DNA of 64,000 nt from Rhizobium tumorigenes (lineage in GTDB: Bacteria; Pseudomonadota; Alphaproteobacteria; Rhizobiales; Rhizobiaceae): NCBI RefSeq assembly GCF_003240565.2, contig NZ_CP117255.1, positions 1,674,001-1,738,000 of the forward strand, written 5' to 3'. Positions 1 to 8,704 of the stretch are shown piece after piece. The notes beneath the pieces were generated by a model. That model was not told the DNA's origin. It did no database searches and worked only from the letters and a program-made list of their open reading frames with translations. Every line of letters begins with the position of its first letter. Position 1 is the first letter of the stretch. A program made the position numbers and the translations under genes.

Positions 1-993
1 ATCAAGACCCTGGTAGCTGCTCGCAGCCGGCACATGGACAGGTTCCGGCACAACAGAAGCGGAAGCCATTTCGTCTTCGCGGGCCGCAGGTGCGAGATCG
101 ACGCTGGCAGCCGGGGATTCTTCTTCCATACGAGCCAGAGTCGGCTCGTGCTCGGAAACCACAGGCGCCTCGGCCTGTATTGCTTCGTCACGGTCCATAT
201 CCACACGATAGGCAGGCTGCTCGTGCGCCACGAATTCTGCGACGGGTTCGTGTGCAACGGTCGCGACTTCCGGCGGCGCAGCAGGCGCAACAGCTTCAAC
301 GGTGGGCACAGGCTCGACCGCGCCGAAGGCATCCATCGTCGGCTCGCGGCGTGGAGCATTGAAATTCGCAAGCGGCAATCGAATGGTGGCTGCAGCCCAC
401 TGCTGCGTTCTCGGCGCGGCCGGCTGCACGTCCGGTGCGGAGATCGACATTTCCAGTTCGTCGACCAGATCGCGGTTGCCAACCTCAGGCGCAGACGCCA
501 GTTCTTCCAATTCTTCGGCAGCGACCGGCATGGTGGTCGGCTCGACGACCGAATCCCAGCTCTCCGCAGCCGGTTCAAAATGCGAGGCATCGACGACCGC
601 TGGCTCAGCATGAACTGGCTCTTCCGGCTGCAGCACCTGCTCTGCATGCGGAGCTTCGTACGCGGCCTGCACTTCGGCCTGCGGCTCCGGCGCATGCGTC
701 GGTTCGACGGCGGCGAAATCGTTGGCAGGCGTCCCGTTCCCGTACACAGGCTCAGAATAAACGGCTGGGCTGGGCTGGGATGCCTGGGGAGTGCGCGGCG
801 CGTCGTAACGCTCGAACTCGCGGAGCAACTCGTCCTCGAGATCGAAAGCCGGCTCCTGCCGCTGGTTTGCAGCGACAGGTGTGGATGGCCGCTTGTCGTA
901 TCCGACGATGCGGGCGAGTTCGGCGAGCGGATCGTCGTCCGCGAAGAACTCATCTTTTCCGCCTGCGCGGTACGCCAACTGTTTTTCAGCCAT
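1..993 (-). CDS. SPOR-type cell-envelope protein, N-terminal part (runs off the left edge)
   Basis: An open frame on the minus strand starts at the ATG at 991-993 (protein begins MAEKQLAYRAGGKDEFF) and continues without a stop to base 1, so about 331 residues are visible. It is rich in Ala, Pro, Glu and Val, typical of a long disordered linker; no folded domain is visible here. In rhizobia the gene directly after argS usually encodes a sporulation-related (SPOR) repeat protein that binds septal peptidoglycan, with nagZ following. The product name is therefore inferred from gene order, since the SPOR domain itself would lie beyond the window. It starts 61 bp after the argS stop and is probably co-transcribed with dgt and argS. 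Confidence 0.7.
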   Translation of the reverse strand, partial: MAEKQLAYRAGGKDEFFADDDPLAELARIVGYDKRPSTPVAANQRQEPAFDLEDELLREFERYDAPRTPQASQPSPAVYSEPVYGNGTPANDFAAVEPTHAPEPQAEVQAAYEAPHAEQVLQPEEPVHAEPAVVDASHFEPAAESWDSVVEPTTMPVAAEELEELASAPEVGNRDLVDELEMSISAPDVQPAAPRTQQWAAATIRLPLANFNAPRREPTMDAFGAVEPVPTVEAVAPAAPPEVATVAHEPVAEFVAHEQPAYRVDMDRDEAIQAEAPVVSEHEPTLARMEEESPAASVDLAPAAREDEMASASVVPEPVHVPAASSYQGLD

Positions 994-1053
994 TACTTCA
1001 TCCACCCGCAACTGCTACGCTATTGCCAGCGCAATGTGGGTAAATGGTGACGT

Positions 1054-2814
1054 TTATCGCATTTCAGCCGGTGCTGCGGTCCCGGTAATACCGAGACCAG
1101 ATTTCAAAACCGACGCGACAGCGTGCACCAGCCCAAGTCTGGCAATGCTCAATTCTCGGTTTTTATCGTTAACAAATCGTAATTCCGGAAAATCTTTACC
1201 TTTATTCCAGTGTCCGTGGAAGAAACTCGCCAGGTCATACAGGTAAAATGCGATGCGATGCGGCTCCTGGGCCAGCGCCGCACTCTCGATGATTCGCGGA
1301 AACTCCGCTAGTTTGGCGACAAGCGCCAGCTCCGTCGGATCGACAATCGCACCATGGACGGCAGCCGCCATTTCCTCGACAGATACTTCCAGACCCGGGA
1401 ATGCTTCCTTCGCCTGGCGGAAGATCGACATGCAGCGCGCGTGGGCATATTGCACGTAGAAGACAGGGTTGTCCTTCGACTGCTCGGTCACCTTGGCGAA
1501 GTCGAAGTCGAGCGGCTCGGAGCTCTTTCTGTAGAGCATCATGAAGCGCACAGAGTCGCGGCCGACTTCGTCGACGACCTCGCGGAGCGTCACGAAGTCG
1601 CCGGAACGCTTCGACATCTTCACCGGCTCACCGTTGCGCAACAGCTTGACCAGCTGGCACAGCAACACCGTCAGCTTGGCCTTACCGTCGGAGACCGCAC
1701 GGGCCACCGCTTCCAGCCGCTTGACGTAGCCCCCATGGTCGGCGCCGAGGACGTAGATCATTTCGTTGAAGCCACGGTCGTACTTGTTCTTGAAGTAGGC
1801 AACGTCGGCAGCAAAGTAGGTGTAGGAGCCGTCCGACTTAATAAGTGGTCGATCCATGTCGTCGCCGACCTCGGTCGAGCGGAACAGCGTCTGCTCGCGA
1901 TCTTCCCAGTCCTCTGCCACCTGCCCCTTAGGCGGCGGCAGGGTTCCCTTGTAGACGAAGCCCTTGAAGGTGAGGTCGTTGATCGCGGTGCGGATCGGCG
2001 CAGCGCCGTTGGCGTGCAGCGTCCGCTCGGACAGGAACACGTCATGCCGCACGTTGAGAGCTGCAAGATCCTCGCGGATCATGGCCATCATGGCGTCGAT
2101 GGCCTTGTCCTTGACGATGGGCAGCCACTGGTCTTCCGGCATGCTACGCAGCTTGGTGCCGAATTCATCCGCCAGAGCTTTGCCAACCGGCACGAGATAA
2201 TCGCCCGGGTACAGTCCCGCCGGAATTTCGCCGATCTGCTCGCCGAGTGCCTCGCGGTAGCGCAGGAACACCGAGCGCGCCAGGACGTCGATCTGCGAGC
2301 CGGCGTCATTGATGTAATATTCCTTGGTGACGCCATAGCCGGCGAACTCCAGCAGATTGGCCAACGTGTCGCCGACAACAGCGCCACGGCAATGACCGAC
2401 ATGCATCGGCCCGGTGGGATTGGCCGACACGTATTCGACATTGACCTTGATGCCGTCCCCGACGGTCGACCGTCCGAACGTCTCGCCATTGGCAATCACG
2501 CCGGACAGAAGGCGCTGCCAGTAGCCGATGGACAGGCGGATGTTGATGAAGCCCGGACCGGCGACGGAAACTTCTGCGATATCCGCATCTTCGCGCAACC
2601 GGACACAGATGGCGTCGGCCAGCACGCGCGGGTTAGTGCCCACGGCTTTCGCCAGCACCATCGCAGCATTGGTGGCCACATCGCCATGACTAGGATCGCG
2701 CGGCGGCTCGACGGCGACGCGGCGAAAGTCCAGCTCGGATCGCTTTTCCTTGATGATATCAATATCTTCAAGGGCGAGCTTAACTCTGGCTTCGAAGTCT
2801 GTGAATAGGTTCAT
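1054..2814 (-). CDS. argS: Arginine--tRNA ligase
   Basis: A class I aminoacyl-tRNA synthetase of about 586 residues, the usual size, that charges tRNA-Arg in the cytoplasm. Visible marks are the HIGH-type motif in [13 protein letters not shown], the KMSKS-type motif in [11 protein letters not shown], and an ArgS N-terminal domain. The open frame can be extended 12 bases to a TTG at 2826, but the ATG at 2814 ([16 protein letters not shown]) matches the family start. It follows dgt by 54 bp on the same strand and precedes the SPOR-type gene, the normal rhizobial order, which suggests one operon. Confidence 0.97.
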   Translation of the reverse strand: MNLFTDFEARVKLALEDIDIIKEKRSELDFRRVAVEPPRDPSHGDVATNAAMVLAKAVGTNPRVLADAICVRLREDADIAEVSVAGPGFINIRLSIGYWQRLLSGVIANGETFGRSTVGDGIKVNVEYVSANPTGPMHVGHCRGAVVGDTLANLLEFAGYGVTKEYYINDAGSQIDVLARSVFLRYREALGEQIGEIPAGLYPGDYLVPVGKALADEFGTKLRSMPEDQWLPIVKDKAIDAMMAMIREDLAALNVRHDVFLSERTLHANGAAPIRTAINDLTFKGFVYKGTLPPPKGQVAEDWEDREQTLFRSTEVGDDMDRPLIKSDGSYTYFAADVAYFKNKYDRGFNEMIYVLGADHGGYVKRLEAVARAVSDGKAKLTVLLCQLVKLLRNGEPVKMSKRSGDFVTLREVVDEVGRDSVRFMMLYRKSSEPLDFDFAKVTEQSKDNPVFYVQYAHARCMSIFRQAKEAFPGLEVSVEEMAAAVHGAIVDPTELALVAKLAEFPRIIESAALAQEPHRIAFYLYDLASFFHGHWNKGKDFPELRFVNDKNRELSIARLGLVHAVASVLKSGLGITGTAAPAEMR

Positions 2815-2868
2815 AATCAGTTCCAAGCATGGGCGGTTTCAGTCAGCCATCCGTCGGCGACCCGGTGC

Positions 2869-4086
2869 CTAACGCAAATCGGGAGTCTGGTCAAACAATC
2901 GCCTGTGGGCACTTATGGCATAGGTATCAGTCATTCCGGCCAGATAATCGCCGACATGCCGGGCCTTGGCGGCATCGGCGAGGCCGGAGATATGATCCAC
3001 CCAGTAATGGCTCTGCATCTCGCGCGGATCGGCCATATAGGCGTGGAAAAGATCGGTGACGATCTGAGCGGCACCCGCACGGATGCGCATGATATCGGGA
3101 TGCCGGTAGATGCGCTTGAACAGCATAGCCTTGATCTGCCTGTCGGTCTCGGCCATGTCGGGCGAGAAGGCGGCGACCACGCGGCCGGCATTGCGGATAT
3201 CCTGAGCGCTCGTCGGCCGGATCGAGGCGAGATTTTCCTGCGCCACCGAAATGACGTTCTCGACCATGCGGGTGATCTGCCGACGCATGATCTCATGGGT
3301 AAACCGGCTGGCTTCCAGATTGGGGTAACGGTCCCTCACCTCGGCCATCAGCCCGGCCAGAAACGGGATATCCTCCAGCATCTCGAAACTCAGATAGCCG
3401 GAGCGCAGGCCATCGTCGATATCGTGCGTGTTGTAGGCGATATCGTCGGCAATCGCCGCCGTCTGCGCCTCGAGGCTGGCATAGCTGCCGATCTCGAGAT
3501 CGTGCAATTCGCAGTAATCGAGGATCGGCTGCGGCACCGGCCCGTGCGTGCCCTTGCCGTCCGGCGCCAGCAGCGGGCCATTGTGCTTCACCAGTCCCTC
3601 GAGCGTCTCCCAAGTCAGGTTCAACCCGTCGAACTCGGCATAGCGCCGCTCGAGCTTGGTGACGATGCGCAGCGACTGGGCATTGTGGTCGAAGCCTCCA
3701 TAGGGCTGCAGCATCTCGTGCAGCGCATCCTCGCCGGTGTGGCCGAACGGCGTATGGCCGAAATCATGGACCAGCGCCACGCCCTCCGCCAGATCCTCGT
3801 CGAGCCGCAGCGCCCGGGCCAGCGCCCTTGCCACCTGCGCCACCTCGATCGTGTGCGTCAGCCGCGTGCGATAATGATCGCCGTCCTGCGCGATAAAAAC
3901 CTGCGTCTTGTGTTTCAGCCGCCGGAAGGCGGTTGTGTGGACGATGCGGTCTCGGTCGCGCTGGAAATCGGACCGGGTCGGGCTTGAGGATTCGTCATAG
4001 AGCCGGCCGCGCGTTGTCCAGGGGTCTGCCGCATAGATCGCCCGTTCGCCCGTGCCGAAACCCAATGCATGCCTGTCGATCGTCAT
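2869..4086 (-). CDS. dgt: dGTP triphosphohydrolase-like HD-domain protein
   Basis: About 405 residues. Predicted to hydrolyse dGTP or other dNTPs to deoxynucleoside and triphosphate, influencing nucleotide pools. The HD metal-binding residues are visible in [18 protein letters not shown] and in [25 protein letters not shown] sequence near residues 80-120. The frame extends upstream to 4113, but [11 protein letters not shown] at 4086 is the start used by relatives and has a purine-rich GGATGGATT sequence just before it. It is divergent from erpA and heads the dgt-argS-SPOR group. Whether this type 2 Dgt-like family uses dGTP specifically is not visible from sequence. Confidence 0.93.
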   Translation of the reverse strand: MTIDRHALGFGTGERAIYAADPWTTRGRLYDESSSPTRSDFQRDRDRIVHTTAFRRLKHKTQVFIAQDGDHYRTRLTHTIEVAQVARALARALRLDEDLAEGVALVHDFGHTPFGHTGEDALHEMLQPYGGFDHNAQSLRIVTKLERRYAEFDGLNLTWETLEGLVKHNGPLLAPDGKGTHGPVPQPILDYCELHDLEIGSYASLEAQTAAIADDIAYNTHDIDDGLRSGYLSFEMLEDIPFLAGLMAEVRDRYPNLEASRFTHEIMRRQITRMVENVISVAQENLASIRPTSAQDIRNAGRVVAAFSPDMAETDRQIKAMLFKRIYRHPDIMRIRAGAAQIVTDLFHAYMADPREMQSHYWVDHISGLADAAKARHVGDYLAGMTDTYAISAHRRLFDQTPDLR

Positions 4087-4292
4087 AATCCATCCATCTC
4101 GGCCGCTGGCCATTGACGCCGCGTTCCGGCCTTCATACCTACAGTTTCAAGGAACGGCAAAGCAGTCCGGCGAAAACACCCAACTGTTGCTGTCGCCGCC
4201 AGAAGTTTGGTGATAGCCTTGTTCGATATCAGGCGTTTGAACGCCATCCTCAACTCATTCTCTCCGGGCCTTGACCCCGGCAGGAGGACATC

Positions 4293-4625
4293 ATGACCGA
4301 AACAACTGTAACCCTTTCGGATTCCGCCGCCAAGCGCATAGCCGCAATCGTCAGCGCCGAAACCGGCAAGAGCGCGCTGCGCGTCGCCGTCGAAGGCGGT
4401 GGCTGCTCGGGCTTTTCCTACAAATTCGATCTCGTCGAAGCCCCCGCCGAGGACGACATCGTCGTTGCCAAGGGCGACGCCACAGTCTTCATCGACAAGC
4501 TGTCGCTGATCTACATGGCAGGCTCGCAGATCGATTTCGTCGACAACCTGCTCGGCCAGTCCTTCCAGATCAACAATCCGAACGCGGTCGCCAGCTGCGG
4601 CTGCGGCACCAGCTTCTCGGTCTGA
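4293..4625 (+). CDS. erpA: Iron-sulfur cluster insertion protein, ErpA/HesB family
   Basis: A 110-residue A-type carrier that receives an Fe-S cluster from the assembly scaffold and delivers it to target apoproteins. The three conserved cysteines are present: Cys38 in GGGCSGF and Cys102/Cys104 in the C-terminal CGCG motif. A strong ribosome site (AGGAGG) lies just before the ATG. The gene is divergent from dgt, as in many Rhizobiales, and is followed by a hairpin terminator. The family also contains IscA and HesB; ErpA is the best name from length and context, but IscA-like activity cannot be excluded. Confidence 0.92.
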   Translation: MTETTVTLSDSAAKRIAAIVSAETGKSALRVAVEGGGCSGFSYKFDLVEAPAEDDIVVAKGDATVFIDKLSLIYMAGSQIDFVDNLLGQSFQINNPNAVASCGCGTSFSV

Positions 4626-4645
4626 ACCGACAGACAGCATTCCAG

Positions 4646-4684
4646 AACCGGTCGACGGCACAGCCGCCGGCCGGTTTTCTTTTG
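4646..4684 (+). terminator. Rho-independent terminator after erpA
   Basis: An imperfect GC-rich hairpin (AACCGG arm pairing with CCGGTT, inner CGGC/GCCG) starts about 21 bp after the erpA stop and ends in TTTTCTTTT. It separates erpA from xthA. Confidence 0.7.
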
Positions 4685-4750
4685 TCCTGAAGCCAATGGC
4701 CAAGCGCCGGTCGTAACGATAAAAGGGGCAATCCAAGGAGTCCCTCGCCC

Positions 4751-5542
4751 ATGAAAATCGCCACCTGGAACATCAACGGCATCAAGGCCCGCATCGACAA
4801 CCTTTGCCAGTGGCTGAAGGATTCCAGTCCCGATATCGCTTGCCTGCAGGAAATCAAATCAGTCGACGAGGGCTTTCCGAGGCTGCAGATCGAGGAGCTC
4901 GGCTACCATGTCGAGACCCACGGCCAGAAGGGCTTCAACGGCGTGGCGATCCTGTCGAAGCAGAAGCCGGATGCGGTGATCCGTGGCCTGCCGGGCGACG
5001 ATACCGACGAGCAGTCGCGCTTCATGGAAGCCTGCGTCTCCATCGCCGGCGACCGGACGCTGAGGGTCGGCTGCATCTATCTTCCGAATGGAAATCCGAT
5101 CGATACCGAAAAATATCCCTACAAGCTCGCCTGGATGGAGCGCCTGCAGGCCTTTGCAGCCGGCCGCCTGGCGCTCGAGGAGCCGCTGATCCTTGCCGGT
5201 GACTACAATGTCATCCCGGAGCCGCAGGACTGTTTCGATCCGAAGGCATGGGCCAGCGACGCGCTCTATCTACCGCAGACGCGCCAGGCCTTCCGGAGAC
5301 TGGAAAATCTCGGCCTCACCGATGCCCTACGCGCCACCAGCGACCAGGCGAAGCTCTATACGTTCTGGGATTATCAGGCCGGTGCCTGGCCAAAAAACAA
5401 CGGCATCCGCATCGACCATCTGATGCTGTCACCGGAAGCTGCCGACAGGATGACATCTGCCGCCGTCGAAAAACACGTTCGCGCCTGGGAAAAACCGTCC
5501 GACCACGTACCGGTCGTCGCCCATTTCGATTTTGCGGCCTAG
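4751..5542 (+). CDS. xthA: Exodeoxyribonuclease III
   Basis: A 263-residue AP endonuclease / 3'-5' exonuclease of the EEP superfamily, acting in base-excision repair. Motifs in order: WNINGIKAR near the N-terminus, LQEIKS carrying the metal-binding Glu, GDYNVIPEPQD in the centre, RIDHLMLS and the C-terminal SDHVPV with the catalytic Asp-His pair. An AAGGAG ribosome site precedes the ATG. It is convergent with exoR, 21 bp apart; the same pairing of xthA and exoR is seen in other rhizobia. Confidence 0.95.
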   Translation: MKIATWNINGIKARIDNLCQWLKDSSPDIACLQEIKSVDEGFPRLQIEELGYHVETHGQKGFNGVAILSKQKPDAVIRGLPGDDTDEQSRFMEACVSIAGDRTLRVGCIYLPNGNPIDTEKYPYKLAWMERLQAFAAGRLALEEPLILAGDYNVIPEPQDCFDPKAWASDALYLPQTRQAFRRLENLGLTDALRATSDQAKLYTFWDYQAGAWPKNNGIRIDHLMLSPEAADRMTSAAVEKHVRAWEKPSDHVPVVAHFDFAA

Positions 5543-5563
5543 CGGGCAATTACGCCCGCCCCT

Positions 5564-6367
5564 TTACTCTGGAGCGGTCACGTCGAGTTTGTGGGCCATG
5601 ACGACGGCGTTGCGGCGGTCGTTCTCGTTGGCGACGGAGAAAGCCTGCTCCTGCAGGTCTTCCATCCACGGACAATCCTTCGGCTTGCACTTGTCGAGGG
5701 CCGCCGTCATGAACGCCAGCCCGCGTGTCGACTGGCCTTCCTGGAAAAGGATATTGCCGAACACGGCCATGGCGCCGGGATGGCCGCTCTTGCGAGCCTG
5801 ATTGAGCCACTTCTTCGCCTGCTGGACATTCGGCGTGCCGCCCTCGCCCGACAGCATCATCTTCGCCAGCTGGAACTGTGCCTCGGCGATACCAAAGGTC
5901 GATGCGACCTGAAAATACAGCTGGCGCGCCTGGTTCAGGTCCGTCTTGACCGGTGTATTGGGAATTCCGCTCTTGTAGTAGTTGGCGAGAGAAAGCAGCG
6001 CATTGATGAAGAAGCCGGTGTCTTCGGACCCGGGTTCGACGCCTTGCTGGGCGATCTCGTTGTAGATCTTGAAGGCCTCGAAGTCGTCCTGTGCAACGCC
6101 GTCGCCATCGGCATACATGTTCGCAAGTGCCCAGCGCGAGCCGGTATGGCCTTTTTCGGCCGCATATTTGTAAGCTTCGACGGCTTCTTCCTTCTGGCCG
6201 TTCTTGTAGGCCTTGAAGCCGAACTTGAAGAGGTCGAAGGGTCCCGATTCCTTTGAGACGCCGGCATTGATATCAAAGGCCAAAGCAGGTGCCGCAACGG
6301 CAGCCGGCACGATCAACGCCATGCCAAGCCATATAACTCGTACTGATGGAAACTCGGATCTAAGCAT
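5564..6367 (-). CDS. exoR: ExoR, periplasmic inhibitor of the ExoS-ChvI two-component system
   Basis: About 267 residues with an N-terminal signal peptide ending near PALAFDIN and Sel1-like (SLR/TPR) repeats, for example the stretches with EAVEAYKYAAEKG and AEAQFQLAKMMLSGEGG. In Sinorhizobium and Agrobacterium, ExoR binds the sensor ExoS in the periplasm and holds the system off; proteolysis of ExoR at low pH activates ChvI and changes succinoglycan and motility genes. The frame begins with GTG at 6370 followed directly by ATG at 6367; I chose the ATG. Its start overlaps the end of the upstream small gene. Confidence 0.92.
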   Translation of the reverse strand: MLRSEFPSVRVIWLGMALIVPAAVAAPALAFDINAGVSKESGPFDLFKFGFKAYKNGQKEEAVEAYKYAAEKGHTGSRWALANMYADGDGVAQDDFEAFKIYNEIAQQGVEPGSEDTGFFINALLSLANYYKSGIPNTPVKTDLNQARQLYFQVASTFGIAEAQFQLAKMMLSGEGGTPNVQQAKKWLNQARKSGHPGAMAVFGNILFQEGQSTRGLAFMTAALDKCKPKDCPWMEDLQEQAFSVANENDRRNAVVMAHKLDVTAPE

Positions 6368-6713
6368 CACAGTCGATTTCTTTCGCTCTATCCGGATACG
6401 CCACGATCAACCCCTCGTCACCGTTCAGCGCCGGATAAACTCCCACAAGCCGCATACACCGGCCCGCATTCCATTCCGACCGGACCTTGAGAACGCCCCC
6501 GCTCCAGGATCCACTCGCCGCTTGTCCAAGCGCTGCGGCAAGCCGTTTCCAAACTTCGGAAACATTTGCCGCCTCGCCTTTCGTCACATTTTCAACCGTA
6601 TCGCGAAATTGTGACCAAACCAGCGTAGGCACGTCCAACAGAGAATTTTTTGGCTCTTCAAACGTCAAAAAATTCTTCATCAGGGATCGATAGGCAGACT
6701 CATTAAATTTCAA
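6360..6713 (-). CDS. Hypothetical protein overlapping the start of exoR
   Basis: A 117-residue frame beginning MKFNESAYRSLMKNF and ending DRAKEIDCDA. Its stop lies inside the first codons of exoR (overlap of 8 bp with the ATG at 6367), the spacing expected for translational coupling. It has no signal peptide or membrane segment and I do not recognise a family. Composition is ordinary for a soluble protein (EVWKRLAAALGQAASG, RLVGVYPALNGDEG). A longer antisense frame covers part of it, so coding status is likely but not certain. Confidence 0.45.
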   Translation of the reverse strand: MKFNESAYRSLMKNFLTFEEPKNSLLDVPTLVWSQFRDTVENVTKGEAANVSEVWKRLAAALGQAASGSWSGGVLKVRSEWNAGRCMRLVGVYPALNGDEGLIVAYPDRAKEIDCDA

Positions 6714-7032
6714 AAAGCACCATGGAAACAGGAAGCTACGCCTATTTTCTCGAAGTTACTCGAACCTCGGTTATGACACTTGTCTGACATTCTCCGAAAC
6801 CAGCATGAAGATCCCCACTACACGTTTTCAGACAGGCTCGCCCTGAGCCCGCACTTATCGGTGCGCTCTCTTTGTGGCGGGAAATGGACAGATTTCCCGC
6901 AGGACGGGGCAGCGTAAACGGTTGCAAACGAGTGTTGCGATTTCGTCACAAAATGGCGCAACGGCGCGCACGTGTCCCACCCCGAGCAACTGTACGGAGC
7001 GGATAGGGATGGGGAAATATTGATTGAGCCAG
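6714..7032. other. Intergenic stretch, no gene seen
   Basis: About 320 bp between the FadL-type porin gene and the small gene upstream of exoR. The frames crossing it on the minus strand are extensions of a shadow frame of the porin gene. No tRNA, repeat or convincing hairpin terminator was seen; it should contain the promoter for the small gene and exoR. Confidence 0.4.
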
Positions 7033-8301
7033 CTAGAACTTGACCTTGACCGATGTCGAAAGGGCACCGACGAAATCGTTGCCGTAGCGATAGGTGACAT
7101 CGTCGCCATAGGTCACACCGTCTGATGTGACGGTGCCGGACTTGCCTGACGTCAACAAACCGACAGCGCCGGCAAGCCGATACTCGACATGCTCGGTCGG
7201 CGAGAAGGAGAGGCCTGCCCCAAGCATCCAAGTATCCGACGACAAACCATATCCCTGGCTCGTGCCCTGGTCCCAGGTGAGGCTGACGGCGCCGCTCCAC
7301 TGGGCATTGAACTTGTGTCCGATACCGCCGCTCAACGTCCATCCGTCCTTGTAGAGGAGATCGAGGGAAGTGAGTTCCACCGCACTGCCCGGCCTGCAGG
7401 CAACCAGTCCGCGCGTCGATTTCGGACAGAATGCGATACTCTGCAGCGTGCTCCAGTTGGTCCATTTGGCGGAACCGAAGGCCAGCCAGTCGGGCGCGAT
7501 GCCGGTCTGCAGCTTCAGCTCCAAGGAATCCGGCGCCGTGGCAGAGCCGTAGACGGGCGTGACCGTGCCGACAGCTGGATTGCCGGGGACGGCAATCTTC
7601 GGCACAGCGCTGAGGTCGACCGTGCCGGCCAGATTGTCGTAGTCAACTTGGCTGTTGTAGACGAGGCTGGCGCGCATCGCGTATTCGGGGATTTCATAAG
7701 CGACACCGGAGCGCCAGCCCCAGCCGCTGCCACTGATGTCAAGGCGCCCCATGCCGCTGTAAAGCGACGACAGAGGCGCCGGCAGGGGTGCCACCAGTTC
7801 CTGCTTGAAGCCGCCCACCTCTTGGAAGAAGCTGCCGCCGATCAGCCGCAGTTGGCCCGGACCCGCGTCGAACTTGTAGGAGCAGGTCAGGCCGTAGTTG
7901 TGGCTGTAGATCTTTTCCTCGGTGTTGTAGTTGGCACCGGCCCAGTTCGTCCCGGGATTGGAATGCGCGCCGAACGGCTCGGAGTAATCGGCCAGGCAAT
8001 CGACGTCGTCGGTGATGCCGATCTTGATGCCCACGGAAGGCACGCCGAAATTGGGACCGTCGCTGACGGAGTGCGGGCGATTGTTGAGGTTGCCATCGCG
8101 TGGATTGATGTCACGCGCATCGGTGAGCTTCCGGTCGGGCAACACGAATGTAACGCCGCCTTCGAAGGCATAGCGTGACTTGTCGAAGAGCAGGTCGATG
8201 TCGTAGCCAGCGCGTTCAATGCCGCCGGCGTAAGCGGAACTGACGAAGCTACAGCCGGCAAGCAGCACGAGGGCGGCCTTGGCCACTGCACGATGTCCCA
8301 T
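7033..8301 (-). CDS. OmpP1/FadL-family outer-membrane transport protein
   Basis: A 422-residue beta-barrel protein with a signal peptide (cleavage near SSAYAGGIERAGY) and a C-terminal aromatic residue (STSVKVKF), as required for outer-membrane assembly. FadL relatives carry hydrophobic compounds such as long-chain fatty acids across the outer membrane. The N-terminal AGYDIDLLFDKSRYAFEGG region corresponds to the plug-forming segment of the family. The C-terminal part has the alternating pattern of barrel strands (EYRLAGAVGLL). The substrate cannot be read from sequence. It appears monocistronic. Confidence 0.9.
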   Translation of the reverse strand: MGHRAVAKAALVLLAGCSFVSSAYAGGIERAGYDIDLLFDKSRYAFEGGVTFVLPDRKLTDARDINPRDGNLNNRPHSVSDGPNFGVPSVGIKIGITDDVDCLADYSEPFGAHSNPGTNWAGANYNTEEKIYSHNYGLTCSYKFDAGPGQLRLIGGSFFQEVGGFKQELVAPLPAPLSSLYSGMGRLDISGSGWGWRSGVAYEIPEYAMRASLVYNSQVDYDNLAGTVDLSAVPKIAVPGNPAVGTVTPVYGSATAPDSLELKLQTGIAPDWLAFGSAKWTNWSTLQSIAFCPKSTRGLVACRPGSAVELTSLDLLYKDGWTLSGGIGHKFNAQWSGAVSLTWDQGTSQGYGLSSDTWMLGAGLSFSPTEHVEYRLAGAVGLLTSGKSGTVTSDGVTYGDDVTYRYGNDFVGALSTSVKVKF

Positions 8302-8704
8302 TACACTTCCCCGGTACCCTACTGCGGCGATCTTACGGCCATCGCAAGAATAGGCAACGCAACGGTGAGCCCGTTACATCGATACCGGTGTGATCACCGG
8401 GAGAACTGGCGTCACCCCATCGCTCGAATATCACAAAGCGCAAAATTTTCTTCCGGAGAATGCATCGTTCAACGCGCGCAATAGATTCTCTTTCTATCTC
8501 TTGCGTTCGATGTATCAAACGGACCACAGCAGCGAAATATAACTGCCCCCTTAAAGTGAGGGGTTTCGTATTCAACCCAAGACTATAATTCGAATCCAGC
8601 CGATCCACCTGAAGTCGAATTTTCTCATGGATTCAAGAAGGGCGCACCACTTTCGCGGTACGCCCATTGTAATCCACCGAACGATTCTCCAGCGGCTGTG
8701 ACGA
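8302..8704. other. Intergenic stretch, no gene seen
   Basis: About 400 bp between valS and the porin gene. The small minus-strand frame at 8333-8608 has no recognisable protein features and I treat it as non-coding. The region contains the probable valS terminator and must hold the porin promoter. Confidence 0.4.
8640..8665 (-). terminator. Possible valS terminator
   Basis: On the minus strand GGGCGUACC pairs with GGUGCGCCC (nine pairs including one wobble) around an 8-nt loop, about 40 bp after the valS stop. The following tract, TTCTT, is short, so termination strength is uncertain. Confidence 0.4.

Noticed and set aside
34..1050. Long plus-strand frame of 338 codons at the left edge
   Set aside because: It is antisense to the SPOR-type gene running off the left edge, and its protein is Arg/Gly-rich with no domain character.
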